A DNA stretch of 64,000 bases from Okapia johnstoni (taxonomy: Eukaryota > Chordata > Mammalia > Artiodactyla > Giraffidae): NCBI GenBank assembly GCA_024291935.2, contig CM044314.1, positions 22,294,001 to 22,358,000 of the forward strand, given 5' to 3'. The translations under genes and the position numbers were made by a program. The notes beneath the pieces were generated by a model that saw only the letters and a list, made by a program, of their open reading frames with translations, was not told the origin of the DNA and did no database searches. Below, one piece after another: positions 21,787 to 32,680 of this stretch (the first letter of the stretch is position 1; each line of letters starts with the position of its first letter).

Positions 21787-23100
21787 AGAAATGTAGGGAA
21801 GGGCTTTGAAGTGTCCTAGAGCCTTGAGGTGGGAAGGGGTGGAATTCCTCTGTCTGGGCTCAGCAGGCTGCTCTGTCAGGAGCAGATGGATTGGGGCACC
21901 CGCAACAATAGCAGCAAATGCAGCCCAGTCCTCTCCTTTGATGTGCGAAGATTAAACATCGTGTCAAGTGAGCGCTGGAAGCTGGACTGAAATGTGATAA
22001 TATGGAAGCCTGATACCTTAGGGCCAAAGCCTTATAAAGATAAAAATCAGATTATTAATGACAGTTTCCAGTTTAAAAAAAAAAAAGCCCTCAAAGTGTT
22101 TGATCAGCAGGTTCCACGCAGACACCCCTGCTTGCAAACACATGCAGACCACATGCTTGCAAATGGAAAAGACCCAGTTTGGAAAGCAAAGTCTTTGGGA
22201 GCAGACGGCCTGGAGAGCTGGGAGTCCTCATTGCCTCCACAGGAGGCTTGGCGAGAAGCCAGGGCCACTTCCAAGAGGCCACCCCTCCAGGCTTGTCGCT
22301 CCCTGAGGGTGCCTGTGCGTTGTTTCCAGCTGGCGGGGAATCTCTGTGCAGAGATCTGAGTCTGGCTGCAGCCCCTGCCTGGAGGCTGTGGGGGGTAAGG
22401 GCAAGCGTGTCTCACATGGGGAAGAGAAAGGTTTCTGCAAATCCCCTTCTATCTGATGTGTTCTTCTAGGAAGCTTATTTGCAGTGGATGGGGGGATTGA
22501 GATTTGAGGAACCCTTCATGGGGTGGGGTTTCGTTGGCTGCTCTGGACCTAGAAAGCCTGTCCAAGATGTATTTGCAAAAAGGCATGTTCTGTTCTCCAG
22601 CTGAGATGGTTTCAGTTAGGTGCTACATGAGGCACGTGGGGAAAAGGTCTCTGGAACTGTGAGGGGGAGGGGTGGACTCCAGACTGGGTGAGGTTCCCAG
22701 TGGGCATGTGGTGTGGGCCTCAGTTTTCTCAGCTGTAACTGCAGAGGGTCAACCCACATGATGACCCTGGTCCTCTGCCATCATGGCCATTAGTCAACAC
22801 CTCAGTGGAAATAGTCCCTAGGATCACTTTTCCGGGGTGAGACTTGGTACAGACACTCAGATTAAAGAAAGGAATTGGAAGGGAAGTTTCTAAGTACAAG
22901 GATCTGCTTGAGCTGCAGGTTTTTGGGAGCCCTGGTCAGGTAACAGGATGGCAGGAGAGGGGTTGGGAGCGAAAGCACAGGTGTGTGAGGTGGGGAAGGT
23001 GGTTCCAGGAGTCAGGATCATTATCATCCTCTGGGCAGGGTATTTCTCCACTGGAGCTTCACCACAGTCTCAGGGGACACGCAGACTGTCTCGTTTGTCT
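21787..23100. other. unique non-coding sequence
   Basis: No supported gene. A poly(A) run lies at 22075-22085. A MIR-like core word (CCTCAGTTTTCTCAGCTGTAA, near 22718) suggests a worn antisense MIR. Overlapping frames on both strands near 22000-22470 have no family likeness. Confidence 0.35.
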
Positions 23101-23185
23101 TGGATGAGTAAACCGAGGCTCAGAGAGGTTGGATATCTTGAATCAGAATTTGTATTCCAGCCTCTTGAGTCTAAGCTAGACTCAT
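23101..23185 (+). mobile_element. MIR SINE fragment
   Basis: The MIR core is visible as GATGAGTAAACCGAGGCTCA followed by GAGAGGTTGGATATCTTGAA, matching the consensus 'fraction of genome old' SINE in sense orientation. Diverged and truncated on both sides. Confidence 0.65.
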
Positions 23186-23261
23186 TTAATTTATCACTTG
23201 GATCAATCCAATTGCAAAGCCCACTCCTGGTGTTGGCCCCTGGCTGCCCCTTTTCACTCTT

Positions 23262-23420
23262 GATGGTGGTTTAGTCACTAAGTTGTGTCTGACTCTTGTG
23301 ATCCCATGGACTGTACCCCAATAGGCTCCTCTGTCCATGTGATTTCCCAGGCAAGAATATTGGAGTGGGTTGCCATTTCCTTCTCCCGGGAATCTTCCTG
23401 ACTGAAGGATTTTCATCCTT
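23262..23420 (-). mobile_element. Bov-A/Bov-tA SINE, truncated
   Basis: Antisense ruminant SINE with the BovB-like tail (GTTTAGTCACTAAGTTGTGT) and the A-unit up to about 23420; the tRNA-like head is missing. Confidence 0.88.
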
Positions 23421-23477
23421 GGTGGTGTGCAAAAGCACCTGGCCAAATGAGGGATTTGAGAGACTCCTGAACAATCT

Positions 23478-23680
23478 GTGGGCTTCCCTGGTGGCTCAAA
23501 TTGTAAAGAATCTGCCTGCAATGCAGGAGACCTGCGTTCAATCCCTGGGTTGGGAAGATCCCTTGGAGAAGGGAGTAATGACCTATATTCTGGCCTGGAG
23601 AAGTTCATGGACAGAGGAACCTGGTGGGCTACAGTTCATGGGGTCGCAGAGCTGGACATGACTGAGCGACTTTCCTTTCA
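23478..23680 (+). mobile_element. Bov-tA SINE with 11-bp target duplication
   Basis: Complete copy from GGGCTTCCCTGGTGGCTCAA to ACTGAGCGAC. It is flanked by the exact repeat CTGAACAATCT at 23467-23477 and 23681-23691. It lies 60 bp from an oppositely oriented SINE, so the two could pair as an inverted repeat in a transcript. Confidence 0.96.
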
Positions 23681-23691
23681 CTGAACAATCT

Positions 23692-24923
23692 ATTCACTCA
23701 GAGGAGATGGTACTGGCCTGTCAAGGCCACCTATGGAGATGTAGGGGCCATGGCACCAGCTGCACAGTGGTTCCAAGGACAGATGATAGGATGCTGGTAT
23801 GGCATCACGGATCAGACTCAGAGGCTGCTTCCCAGTGTTCAAGCAGGTCTTCCTTCCTCTGTCCCTCCGCTGGTCAATGAAGGGGGGCAGGGAGCACACT
23901 TCCTCTGGAATTGCTGGATGGCTTGAATTCATGTATGATTGCTGAGTCTCGACCTGGCATGGCAGAATGCCCTCAAATGGTGGTGGCTACTGAATACCCA
24001 TCGATTGTATGACAGTGTGTGGGCTGGAAAGCAGAGAGCAGAGGTGTGGATGTTGGATTAAATGCTTCTTGAGCACAGAGCAGAGCCTTCGCACCTTGCA
24101 GAATTGTTCTCAGGCAGGTCTTTATTGTGAGTTGGAGGATAATGGGCAGTGGGTGATGGGCACGCCCACACAGGGTCCTCCATGGAGCCAGGGCAGAAGC
24201 AGGCTGGGCATGGATGATCTCCAGCAACGGCCCACACCCGCATGTCACAGGAAGACAGGCTGGTCCTTGAGGATGTAGGAGGGCATGTGGGATGAAGAGC
24301 CACTCGATCGGCAGTGATGACTCATCCTAGGAAGAAATGGGCCAGGGATGGAGGATGGACAATGTCGGTCATCTGCATCCTCTTGGTTGGGATGCAAGTG
24401 ATGAGAGTTCAGCCTGCTTATGCACTTACGAATGTTCTCGTCCCTGTGAAATCACTGTTCAGGTGAGAAAGGGTAGATCTTTTGCTCCTCTGGGGAATCC
24501 TGCTGTCAGCTGGACTTGAGAATCTGCTACACAAAAGTGATATTCCAAGTCCTGAAGAAATCGATATTGACCCATTTCTGCCTGACACTGTCACATTGCA
24601 TCCTAGCATGTCCCTTTGTACCTACAGCCCTCAAGGACTCCGATCCACTCTTGAATGCTGGGCCTTGAGCAATCTGGTCCTTTTCAGAGGTCTGGGGTCC
24701 CTGTGAGGGCTGTGGCTCCTGCACCAGCTCTCTGCCCATCTCCTGGCTGTGCTTTCTCAGGAAGTGTTGCTATTTCTGCCCCACGGTGGATCACACATTC
24801 CTCCTGGGCAGATGGATGTAGTGGGTCTCATTTTAAATGGGCCAGGTTTTGTTACTGTATCCTGTGAGTGATGCCGACTTTAGGGAGAGGTCTTTACATC
24901 TCTTTTTCAAAGGTGAATGAAGA
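23692..24923. other. unique non-coding sequence
   Basis: No supported gene or repeat. Frames under 92 codons on both strands. Confidence 0.35.
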
Positions 24924-25048
24924 GGGACTTCCCTGGTGGTCCAGTGGTTAAGACACTGTGCTTCCATTGCAGGGGGCACCGGTTTAATCCCTGGGCAGGG
25001 AGCTAAGATCCTGCATGCCACGTGACACAGCCAAAAATAAAAAAGGAA
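24924..25048 (+). mobile_element. CHR-type tRNA SINE
   Basis: The head GGGACTTCCCTGGTGGTCCA, a B-box-like word (GGTTTAATCCC) and the 3' part (CCACGTGACACAGCCAAAAA) are all in order, ending in an A-rich tail. No exact flanking repeat seen. Confidence 0.9.
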
Positions 25049-25594
25049 ATTAGAAATGTTCCCAAATTCTGATGCCCATTTACCCAGAAACACACACATC
25101 AAGCATGGAGATCCATGAATACACAGCAGCTTCACAAGATCTGCACTGTTTTCCCACAAAATGTTCACAAGGAGTGGGAGTCCCGGCCCAGATCTTGGAC
25201 CTTCTCACAGCACAGGGGAGGGAAGTGCCTGTCTCTGCTCCATCTGCCTCCAGGTTTTCACATTTGATCTGCAGCCAAGTCTCTTCCTGTGTTGAAAAAG
25301 GGCTGGAAAACTACAGCTGCAGTCACATTGTCACAATAAATCATAGATGTGGATCATGCCTTGGGACAGGTAAAAAGGGCCGCAGTTCACACTAGCACTA
25401 GAGCTAACTGGCAATGGGTGAAGCTTGCATGATGAGACCTGACCTCACTTCCCACCCCACTCCTCGGGGTCACCTTATAGGATACTCTCCTCTCATCCGG
25501 TCCCTTCCTATCAGGCTACATTTCAAAGTTGTGCTTATGCATTTTCTTCAATAGCTTCATCTATAATAAAAAAAAAAGTGGGGTGGGTGGAGAG
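25049..25594. other. unique non-coding sequence
   Basis: No supported gene. A 107-codon frame (25072-25395) has no family likeness. Confidence 0.35.
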
Positions 25595-25822
25595 GAATAA
25601 ACTAAAATATAGGGATTGACATACATAATACTATATATAAAATAGATAATTAATAAGGACCTGCTGTATAGCACAGGTAACTCTGCTCATTACTCTGTAA
25701 TGGCCTAAGGGAAAAGACTCTAAAAAAAGGGTAGATATAGGTATATGTATAACAGATTCACTTGGCTATATAGCAGAAACTAACACAACATTGTGAATCA
25801 ACTATACTCCAATAAAAGTTTT
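25595..25822 (+). mobile_element. artiodactyl L1 3' end
   Basis: The characteristic words GACCTGCTGTATAGCACAGG, GCAGAAACTAACACAACATT and ATACTCCAATAAAAGTTTTT appear in consensus order, so this is a 5'-truncated L1 3' UTR in sense orientation. Confidence 0.88.
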
Positions 25823-25969
25823 TGTAAAAGTTTTTTACAAAATGGATTTCCAAAACTCAGGTCAAATGGACTTAGATGGCCTAAAAATGTGTCTAAGAAT
25901 GAACAAAACTCCATATTCCTTAGCTATAAAATTCCACCCATCAGCCAAGTTGTCTATGTTATTGCTGGT

Positions 25970-26326
25970 GATGGAGAAGACTCTTGAGAGTCCCTTGGAC
26001 TGCAAGGAGATCCAACCAGTCCATCCTAAAGGAGATCAGTCCTGGGTGTTCATTGGAAGGACTGATGCTGAAGCTGAAACTCCAATACTTTGGCCACCTG
26101 ATGCGAAGAACTGACTCATTTGAAAAGACACTGAGGCTGGGAAAGATTGAAGGCAGGAGGAGAAGGGGACAACAGAGAATGAGATGGTTGGATGGCATCA
26201 TCGAGTCAATGGACATAGGTTTGAGCAAGCTCCAGGATTTGGTGATGGACAGGGAGGCCTGGCGTGCTGCAGTCCACGGGGTCACAAAGAGTCGGACATG
26301 ACTGAGCACCTGAACTGAACTGAATT
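25970..26326 (+). mobile_element. BovB LINE 3' fragment
   Basis: A 5'-truncated BovB covering the C-terminal domain to the CTGAA-type tail. The frame 25984-26301 (105 codons) is open over the whole piece: [47 protein letters not shown]. It carries no catalytic motif. Low divergence. Confidence 0.95.
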
Positions 26327-26333
26327 GACCCTT

Positions 26334-27640
26334 ACTTCAGTTTAAAATTTTCTGACTTTGACATTTAACAGTATTAGATATCAGCTGCAAAACGTATGAC
26401 CAAAGATAGACTATCTCACAAAATAAAAGATAGCATTCCATGTATTTCAATATAGTAGCATTTGCTCTGTCAACCCATGTTCCTGGCTAAATACAGGAAG
26501 AGTGATGTGCTTTGCCAAAGCTGTTTTGGGCATTTGAATTATACTATTCTTGTGATGAGCTTCTGTAAGAACATGTTCTTCTGTCAGACTGAGCTCCTTA
26601 GCTCACATCTGCACAGCCTTTTCATCTCCAAGTCTGCTGAAGCACTTGGCAAGCACCCTCTTTACTGTGCTCTGAGCAGGAACTGAGGATGGGCTTCCCA
26701 GATGAAGGAGCATCAAGAGGGTGGCAGGCTGGCCCTGGGGCAGGAGGAAATGAGTGAAACCAGAGTCAGAATCACAGTGCTGTCTTGGCTTCATAGGGGC
26801 ACCCTCTCCCTCTGCCTGGGCTCCCTGGGTAATTGAGAGATAGCTGGAATCAGTGAACTAGCTTGACACTGGGTGGAATCAGAGATTCATGTCCAGGCTT
26901 GAGTGCAGAGTGTCCTGTGCAAAGCCTGGGTGGTCACTGGGCATCTCTCCACTGGGCAATGCCATGCTTTCCTTTCAAAAGCTCATTAGAGACTCCCCTC
27001 TTTTCGAACGACATGGAGCTATTTCATGTGCTGTTTTCAATTTGTCCATGATATGACTCCAAAGAGCCTGTGACTATGAGAGGGTGTGTTTGTGAAACTG
27101 AAAGAGTCTCTCAGACCACAGTTCTGTAGACAGCGTCTCACTGAGCTTGGGATGCAGAGGCTGGGAGCAGACAGCAGGGCACTGTTTTCAATTCTCAGCC
27201 TGGCTCTGCATCTGAATGCGGGTGGTGTGCACCCTGTTCTAGGAAGAGCTGAAGGTCAACTTTGATGCTGGCTTTTAAAAAATGGGGAAAATCAAATACA
27301 GATTCCTGAAATATTAGCAACCCTGGGGCTCTGGGGATTTGGAAAAGAGGATGTGGGAAGACCTTGGATCTGACTATCCTTCTCTTTAAATTCATTAATT
27401 TCTCCCCTCTCTCTCCTTCTTCCTGCTTTTCCTCTAGACACCTGGTCAGTGTCTAGGTCTTTGCTGCCCTGGGGTAGGCAGTGTCACTACTGCAGTTGCC
27501 AGTTGGTTAGATCAGTGTGAGTACTAGAGACCTGGCTCAGTTCCCCCACTCTGCTCCTGCTCTCCTTCTCCCACTACTCCTCTGGGCACCAAGGAAGAGA
27601 GCCCTGGGTGCATGCATGAGTCTAGATGGCTGCAGACTTC
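26334..27640. other. unique non-coding sequence
   Basis: No supported gene or repeat in this 1.3-kb stretch. Confidence 0.35.
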
Positions 27641-27681
27641 TCTGTTTATTATATTGTATTATATTGCATTGTATTATATGT
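27641..27681. repeat. AT-rich low-complexity run
   Basis: Imperfect TATTGTATTATAT units directly at the tail end of the antisense SINE that follows; probably the expanded 3' tail of that SINE. Confidence 0.7.
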
Positions 27682-27878
27682 GTGTGCTCAGTCATGTCTG
27701 ACTGTTTGTGACCTCATGGACTGTGGCCTGCCAGGCTCCACTGTCCATGGGTTTCTCCAGGCAAAAACACTGGAGTGGGTTCCCATTTCCTACTCCAGGG
27801 GATCTTCCCAACCCAGGGATCAAACCCAGGTCTTTGTGTCTCCTACATTGGCAGGTGGATTCTTTACCACTAGCACCA
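27682..27878 (-). mobile_element. Bov-tA SINE
   Basis: Antisense ruminant SINE from the tail GTGCTCAGTCATGTCTGACT to the head region GGTGGATTCTTTACCACTAG. The last bases of the head (normally CCACCAGGGAAGCC) are replaced by AGCACCATC, so the head is slightly truncated. Confidence 0.92.
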
Positions 27879-29290
27879 TCTCTTTATGCTGGTGCCCTAA
27901 TGCTCCAGCCCTGCCTTCTCCAGGTGTGAACACTGGACAACTTTCTGCCTGTTTTCACTCTTATTGTGTGCTCCACCCTCTTGCTTCTTCTTGAAAAGTA
28001 AGGTCCTGTGGCCATACTGACCTCTGCAGAGACCTTTGCGCAGGCTGCATAGCGAGGGGGCCTTCCTGCGACTGGAAGGTGACTCGGTTTCCCATGTGTG
28101 ACATAATGTTTTGAGAGAATGAATAAGCTTGGGAAGCCAAAAGGGGCCAAGTCCCTGGAAAAGTTCATGTCAGTGCCTTCTGTGTCAATATTCTTTTAAA
28201 CTCTTTCCCAGTTTGCATCAGAAAAGAGGTCACGCCTTAAGAGGGTGATCAGTGAACTTGCAGAGTGTTACTCCTGTCCAGAAAGTTGTGACCTCCCAGA
28301 TAGTCACCAAACCTGTTGGGTCTCAGGGCACAACAGTCATGAAGGGTGACCCCAGTGGCCAAACTCTTATTGTCTATGGAATGTCTGCTGAATGAACAAA
28401 GCAGTTGGGAGTCTGAACCCAGAAGCAAGGCACAGGAAAGACCCTGGAGTCAATTACACAGAAGGACATGTCCTGGCATGGGATGGTTAGATGGATGGAT
28501 GGACATCAGGCTCTGGCAAGGTGGTGCTCACAGCTGAGTAAATGTTCTGGTTACCCAACTCCAATGTGAGGGAGGAGGTTTCCCACACTGCCAAGCAGTT
28601 CTATGAGACTAGCTGGGAGCCCTACAATCAACTGAATTCTGACACTGTTGATCCAGAGGTAGCATCAGATTCCACAGGTTAAAGGCTCAGTAGTGCAAGA
28701 CTGTCCCCATGTCCCCTCAGAGGCCAGTTTCAAGTTTAGGCTGTCACCTGGGCTTCTGGGACAGAGTGAATATAGGTTTTCCAAGTCTAGCAAACTAATC
28801 CTTAGAATTTGATTAGTTAACTAGAATGACTAGATTACTAGCTTACTGATTTATTATAAAAGGATATAACTCAGGAATGTGTGTAAGGGGGATGGAGCTT
28901 GTATGCCCCTCTGAGTGTGTCATTCTCCCCAAATCTCCAAGTGTTCAGCAACTGGGAAACTCTCTGAAGCTCTCCTTTTGGGTTTTTGTGAAAGTTTCAT
29001 TACACAGGCACGATGGAGTCTTTCACTGGCCGATGGAAACTGAACTCAACCCCAACCAGCCTGTCTCCCCTTCCAGTCAGGGGAACCATGAGACTGAAAA
29101 TTCCAATTCTCTAATCATTTGGTTGGCTCTACCTCCCCACTCTCCCTCACCACCTTGACCAGCCTCATCCTTAGGCAAACTAGGGGTTTTTCCAAAATCA
29201 CCTTGTTAATGTAACAGTAAAACTTTATCACCCTCAGAACTCAGTGCTAGAAAAGGGGATGGAAGACCATGTAAATATTCCATTTTATAT
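27879..29290. other. unique non-coding sequence
   Basis: No supported gene or repeat. A small GGATGGATGG run lies at 28490-28503. Confidence 0.35.
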
Positions 29291-29317
29291 ATATATATAA
29301 AATTTTTGTATATGTTA

Positions 29318-29505
29318 CATCTTTGTTGCTATTGCACAAGTTTCTCATTACAGTGGCTTCTCTTGCAGAGCCCAGGCTCTAGGCATGTGGGCTCAGTAGC
29401 TGTGGTTCATGTGCTTAGTTGCCCCATGGCACGTGGAATCTTCCTAGACCAGGGATCTAACCTATGTCCTCTGCATTGGCAGATTCTTAACCACTGGACC
29501 AAGAG
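29318..29505 (-). mobile_element. CHR-type tRNA SINE, antisense
   Basis: Matches a CHR SINE in reverse: GCTTAGTTGCCCCATGGCAC, CCAGGGATCTAACC (B-box region) and GATTCTTAACCACTGGACCA. A short (TA)n run lies to the left at 29286-29300. The head end is diverged. Confidence 0.8.
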
Positions 29506-29858
29506 GCAAATTCTGTATTTCTAATTATAATCATAATATCAATAATCCTTGCCACATGGCTATGTTGGAGGTGGGAAAGGGCTTTTTAAAAATAAAACAA
29601 GTGTATGGGCTGGTATTTTGATGGTCCAGTCCCCACAACTGGGGGCCCCAGGAGAGGCAGTGTTGATAGAGAGAGCAGTCCCACTCCTGGCTCCTTGAGC
29701 AACAAGACCTGAAGATCCCCACCTCAGAGAACTGGGATCCTTGTGCTTCAACTGAACCTGTGCTTTGGACCCCAGAGCCCATTTGTTCCATTGCTCTGTT
29801 AGGCAAAACACACTGACAGAAACTGCCCACCTTGGCCAGCAACCATCGTAACCATTTA
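29506..29858. other. unassigned sequence upstream of LTR
   Basis: No gene. The sequence may be part of the same retroviral element as the LTR that follows, but I cannot show it. Confidence 0.3.
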
Positions 29859-30271
29859 TGTGAGTTATTTTACGACAGGAGGTCCTGGTAAGGAACATGA
29901 AACTAACAAGCCACCACCAACTGGAAGAGTTCAGAAAAGGTCAAAAGGAGATGCCATGTGTCCTACCTCCTCCCAGAATTTTTCTTGCTCTCATCCATCT
30001 TGGCCGTGCAATGCATATGCCACCAGGAAGGACCCTGAGTCAGAATGATAGGTCAAAGACAACCCAGAAACTAATCCCATCACCATAAAAGCCAAGACTG
30101 CAAGCCACGTGGCAGAGCAGACCTCCTGGGTTCCCTTACCCTCCAGATGGGCACCTCTTCCTAATAAAGTCTCTTACTTTGTCAGCATGTGTGTCTTCTA
30201 GGACAATTCATTTCGAGTGTTACACAAGAGCCCATTCTCGGGCCCTGAAAGGGGTTCCCCTTCCTGCAACA
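29859..30271 (+). mobile_element. endogenous retrovirus-type LTR
   Basis: The region around 30163-30270 has the layout of a retroviral R-U5 end: AATAAA at 30163-30168, a T/G-rich stretch, and GCCCATTCTCGGGCCCTGAA leading to TTCCTGCAACA. It resembles recalled bovine LTRs. The limits given (TG at 29859, CA at 30271) are tentative because no flanking duplication is visible. Confidence 0.6.
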
Positions 30272-30496
30272 GCTCCCCTGCTGCCACACCTATTTCAATG
30301 TCTGCATGGGTGAGTTTTGGATCAGCTACCCAAATGAAGTGAACAGAGAAGGGGAAGTCAGGATTCAAAGATAAATATTGCCTTTACCCATAGTTATTGT
30401 TTCTTTATCTTTACTTGGCGTCACAGTTTTTTTGTTTCTCTTGTTTGCATGAGTGTCCCATAGAGTACGCATTCTCATTAGACATATTTAATTGTT
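30272..30496. other. unassigned sequence
   Basis: Short stretch between an LTR and a MIR. Nothing recognised. Confidence 0.3.
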
Positions 30497-30600
30497 CAAG
30501 GAACAGAGGCTCAGAGAAGTGGAACTCAGATTCCTCGGGACATTCCACACATCACAGGTCAAGTGAGAGTCAGAATGAGATAGAACTCAAATTCTGACTA
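30497..30600 (+). mobile_element. MIR SINE fragment
   Basis: MIR core word ACAGAGGCTCAGAGAAGTGG followed by a consensus-like downstream part. Diverged, sense orientation. Confidence 0.6.
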
Positions 30601-30868
30601 TACTTTCTGATGTATTCTGTAACTGAAAGAAAAGTTCAGACCTTTTTCCTATGCATTTGATACTTTAACTATGATGCCAAGAAGGGGCCTGTGGGGCTCC
30701 TGGGAACAAAGACTTTTGTGTCCCCCATTTCTTTGATTATAGGAAAAAGCCTTCATTCAGTCTCCAAGACCTTCCTTGAGTTCCAATGGGCAGATTCAAG
30801 CAACTTGCAAACTAGGGAAGGGAGGGGATGCAGAGACAAGAGAGACAAATAATCAAGAGAAACAATAG

Positions 30869-31286
30869 TGATGGCTTGGGGCAAGGTCGTGGTTCTCATA
30901 GAAGGATACGCACAGCAACATCACTCTTTTGCAAACACTGAAACCCCCTCTAGGTGGGAGAAGTTAACGATCAACAATGGTATCTGCCCATAAGCATGTA
31001 GACCTCCAGACTGCTTGGAACCTGAAGGTTGATGAGGCTGACTCCTACCTCACCACCAACCCAACAGAAGAATGCAAACCCATCACAGCTTTGATCCTTA
31101 TGACCTACCTGCCTTTAAGACCTCTCCCTATTCCCCAGGGAGGGAGGACACAGTTGTTGAGGCCCTAACCTACTGTGCTTCCTCTTTGACTGACAAAGAA
31201 ATAAAATCACTTTCTTTCTTCCCCAAATCTCTGTTTCCATATTTCTGTTCAGTATTGGTGCACAGAGAACCAGGATTTTGGCATCA
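30869..31286 (+). mobile_element. second endogenous retrovirus-type LTR
   Basis: A different LTR family from 29859-30271. It has AATAAA at 31200-31205 followed by a pyrimidine-rich stretch and a U5-like end (TTGGTGCACAGAGAACCAGG ... GGCATCA). It matches recalled artiodactyl LTR sequence (CCTCTTTGACTGACAAAG). Limits are tentative; no target duplication found. No internal viral genes are seen between the two LTRs. Confidence 0.6.
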
Positions 31287-31959
31287 ATTACAGTGATACT
31301 TTAGTGTACAGCCCAGTTCTTAAATCTATAGTAATACAGAGAGTATACAAGTCAGCATCAACAATCTCAGTGAGTTGACCTGCAATGTTGAAAGATGTAA
31401 AGGGCAAAGAAGAGAATTTCCAGTGACATCCCACCCTTGTCACTCACCTCATGCTTTCCAGAGCTCTAAGATTACAAAATGGAGATTTTTTTTCTTTCAA
31501 TGAAGAGGCTCTGGGGTTCCTGCAAGTTCCTTGGATGCCACTGGAAATACATTTAGGTTCAGGATATTCTCTTCTGGCATATTTTAGAGCTGATTTGGAC
31601 AGCAGAATTGAAACAGAGGGGTTTCTGCATGATTTTCAGTTTAAAAAAATAATGCATTCCTGGAGTCTGCAATGGTTTGCAACTATAATCAGATCAGTAT
31701 CAGTTTCTGGAAAACAACTTTCTGGAGGGAAGTACTGTTAAGAGTGCACATATTTTGAGTGTTGTCTTTGCCAGAAAGTGTCATATCTGTTGTGATCTTT
31801 TGCTATTTCCCCACGAGCCTCAAATAGAGTTCTGCGTTGGCTTTACGAGGCATGTGAGGTTTTCCCATGTGGAGTGGTATCAACTGATACCCTTCTATGA
31901 TGTGTGCTCTGGAAGCAGAACTGACTATGATTCGAAGATCTGATGGAGAATTATACAGC
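31287..31959. other. unique sequence with a 96-codon frame
   Basis: The frame 31451-31741 (+) is mixed in composition and not repeat-derived as far as I can tell, but shows no known domain and no splice-site support. I do not call a gene. Nothing else is recognised to 31959. Confidence 0.3.
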
Positions 31960-32632
31960 AAAATCTTATTTCTGGTTCATGGCAACAAACCTGAGACACT
32001 GGCACATCTTTTATTGCATGGCAAAGATTTGTTATCAAATACAGGTTTGCGTGCATGAAACACGGTAAAACCAAACAAGTGAAACATCAGTGTTTGGAGC
32101 AGAGAAATGTTACTGCAAGGCCAAGCAAGAACTGGTGGCTCATGCTCAAAATAACCTGAACTCTCTGATGCTTTTCACAGAGAAGTTTTCATACATAAAG
32201 TTTGGGGCAGGGGCCACAGGGGTGTGTGACTTTCTTCTGATTGGTTGATGGTGAGGTAACAAGGCAGGGTTCCAGGAATCTTGTGCTCAGCTTGAAGTTA
32301 CCATCCATCACCTGGGTGGGGGCCTTAGTTCCTGCAGAAGAACTCAAAGGTATTGTTATGCATATTAATTCAGGAGGAACCAGGACCCTGCCCCATTGCT
32401 GCACTAGTGTTTCTTGACCATTCCTCCTATGTTTCTGCAACTCCTCCCTTCCCTGATTAGCAACTGTTCAAGAATCTGCCCTACAGAACTCTGGGAAGGT
32501 CAAAGAGGCTGAATGAAACCTATAAACAGGAACATGGAAAGGATTTGTACTTAGGAGGGCCTTCACAGTGTCATGCTGGGTTTCAGATTCATGCTACAAA
32601 ATAGATTAAAAAGGTATTTCTAGAGGACAATC
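31960..32632 (-). mobile_element. LTR-retroelement sequence, antisense, left part
   Basis: Matches recalled bovine LTR sequence in reverse (GGCCAAGCAAGAACTGGTGG, TGATTGGTTGATGGTGAGG, CTCAAAGGTATTGTTATGCA). A reverse polyadenylation signal, TTTATT, is at about 32010. The element appears to resume after the BovB, at 34856, so BovB inserted into it. No viral gene is visible. Confidence 0.6.
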
Positions 32633-32680
32633 CAGTTCAGTTCAGTCGCTCAGTCATGTGCGACTCTTTGCAACCCCATG
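32633..32680 (-). mobile_element. short antisense BovB/Bov-A 3' end
   Basis: About 48 bp of the BovB-type 3' end in reverse (CAGTTCAGTCGCTCAGTCAT ... CAACCCCATG), immediately left of a sense BovB. It forms an inverted repeat with the sense copy's own 3' end at 34800-34853. Confidence 0.85.

Noticed and set aside
29859..31286. one provirus bounded by two LTRs
   Set aside because: The two LTR-like units differ in sequence, so they cannot be the 5' and 3' LTRs of one provirus, and no retroviral gene remnant is recognised between them.
31451..31741. 96-codon frame as a possible exon
   Set aside because: Not obviously repeat-derived, but no recognisable domain and no clear splice sites. Support is too weak.
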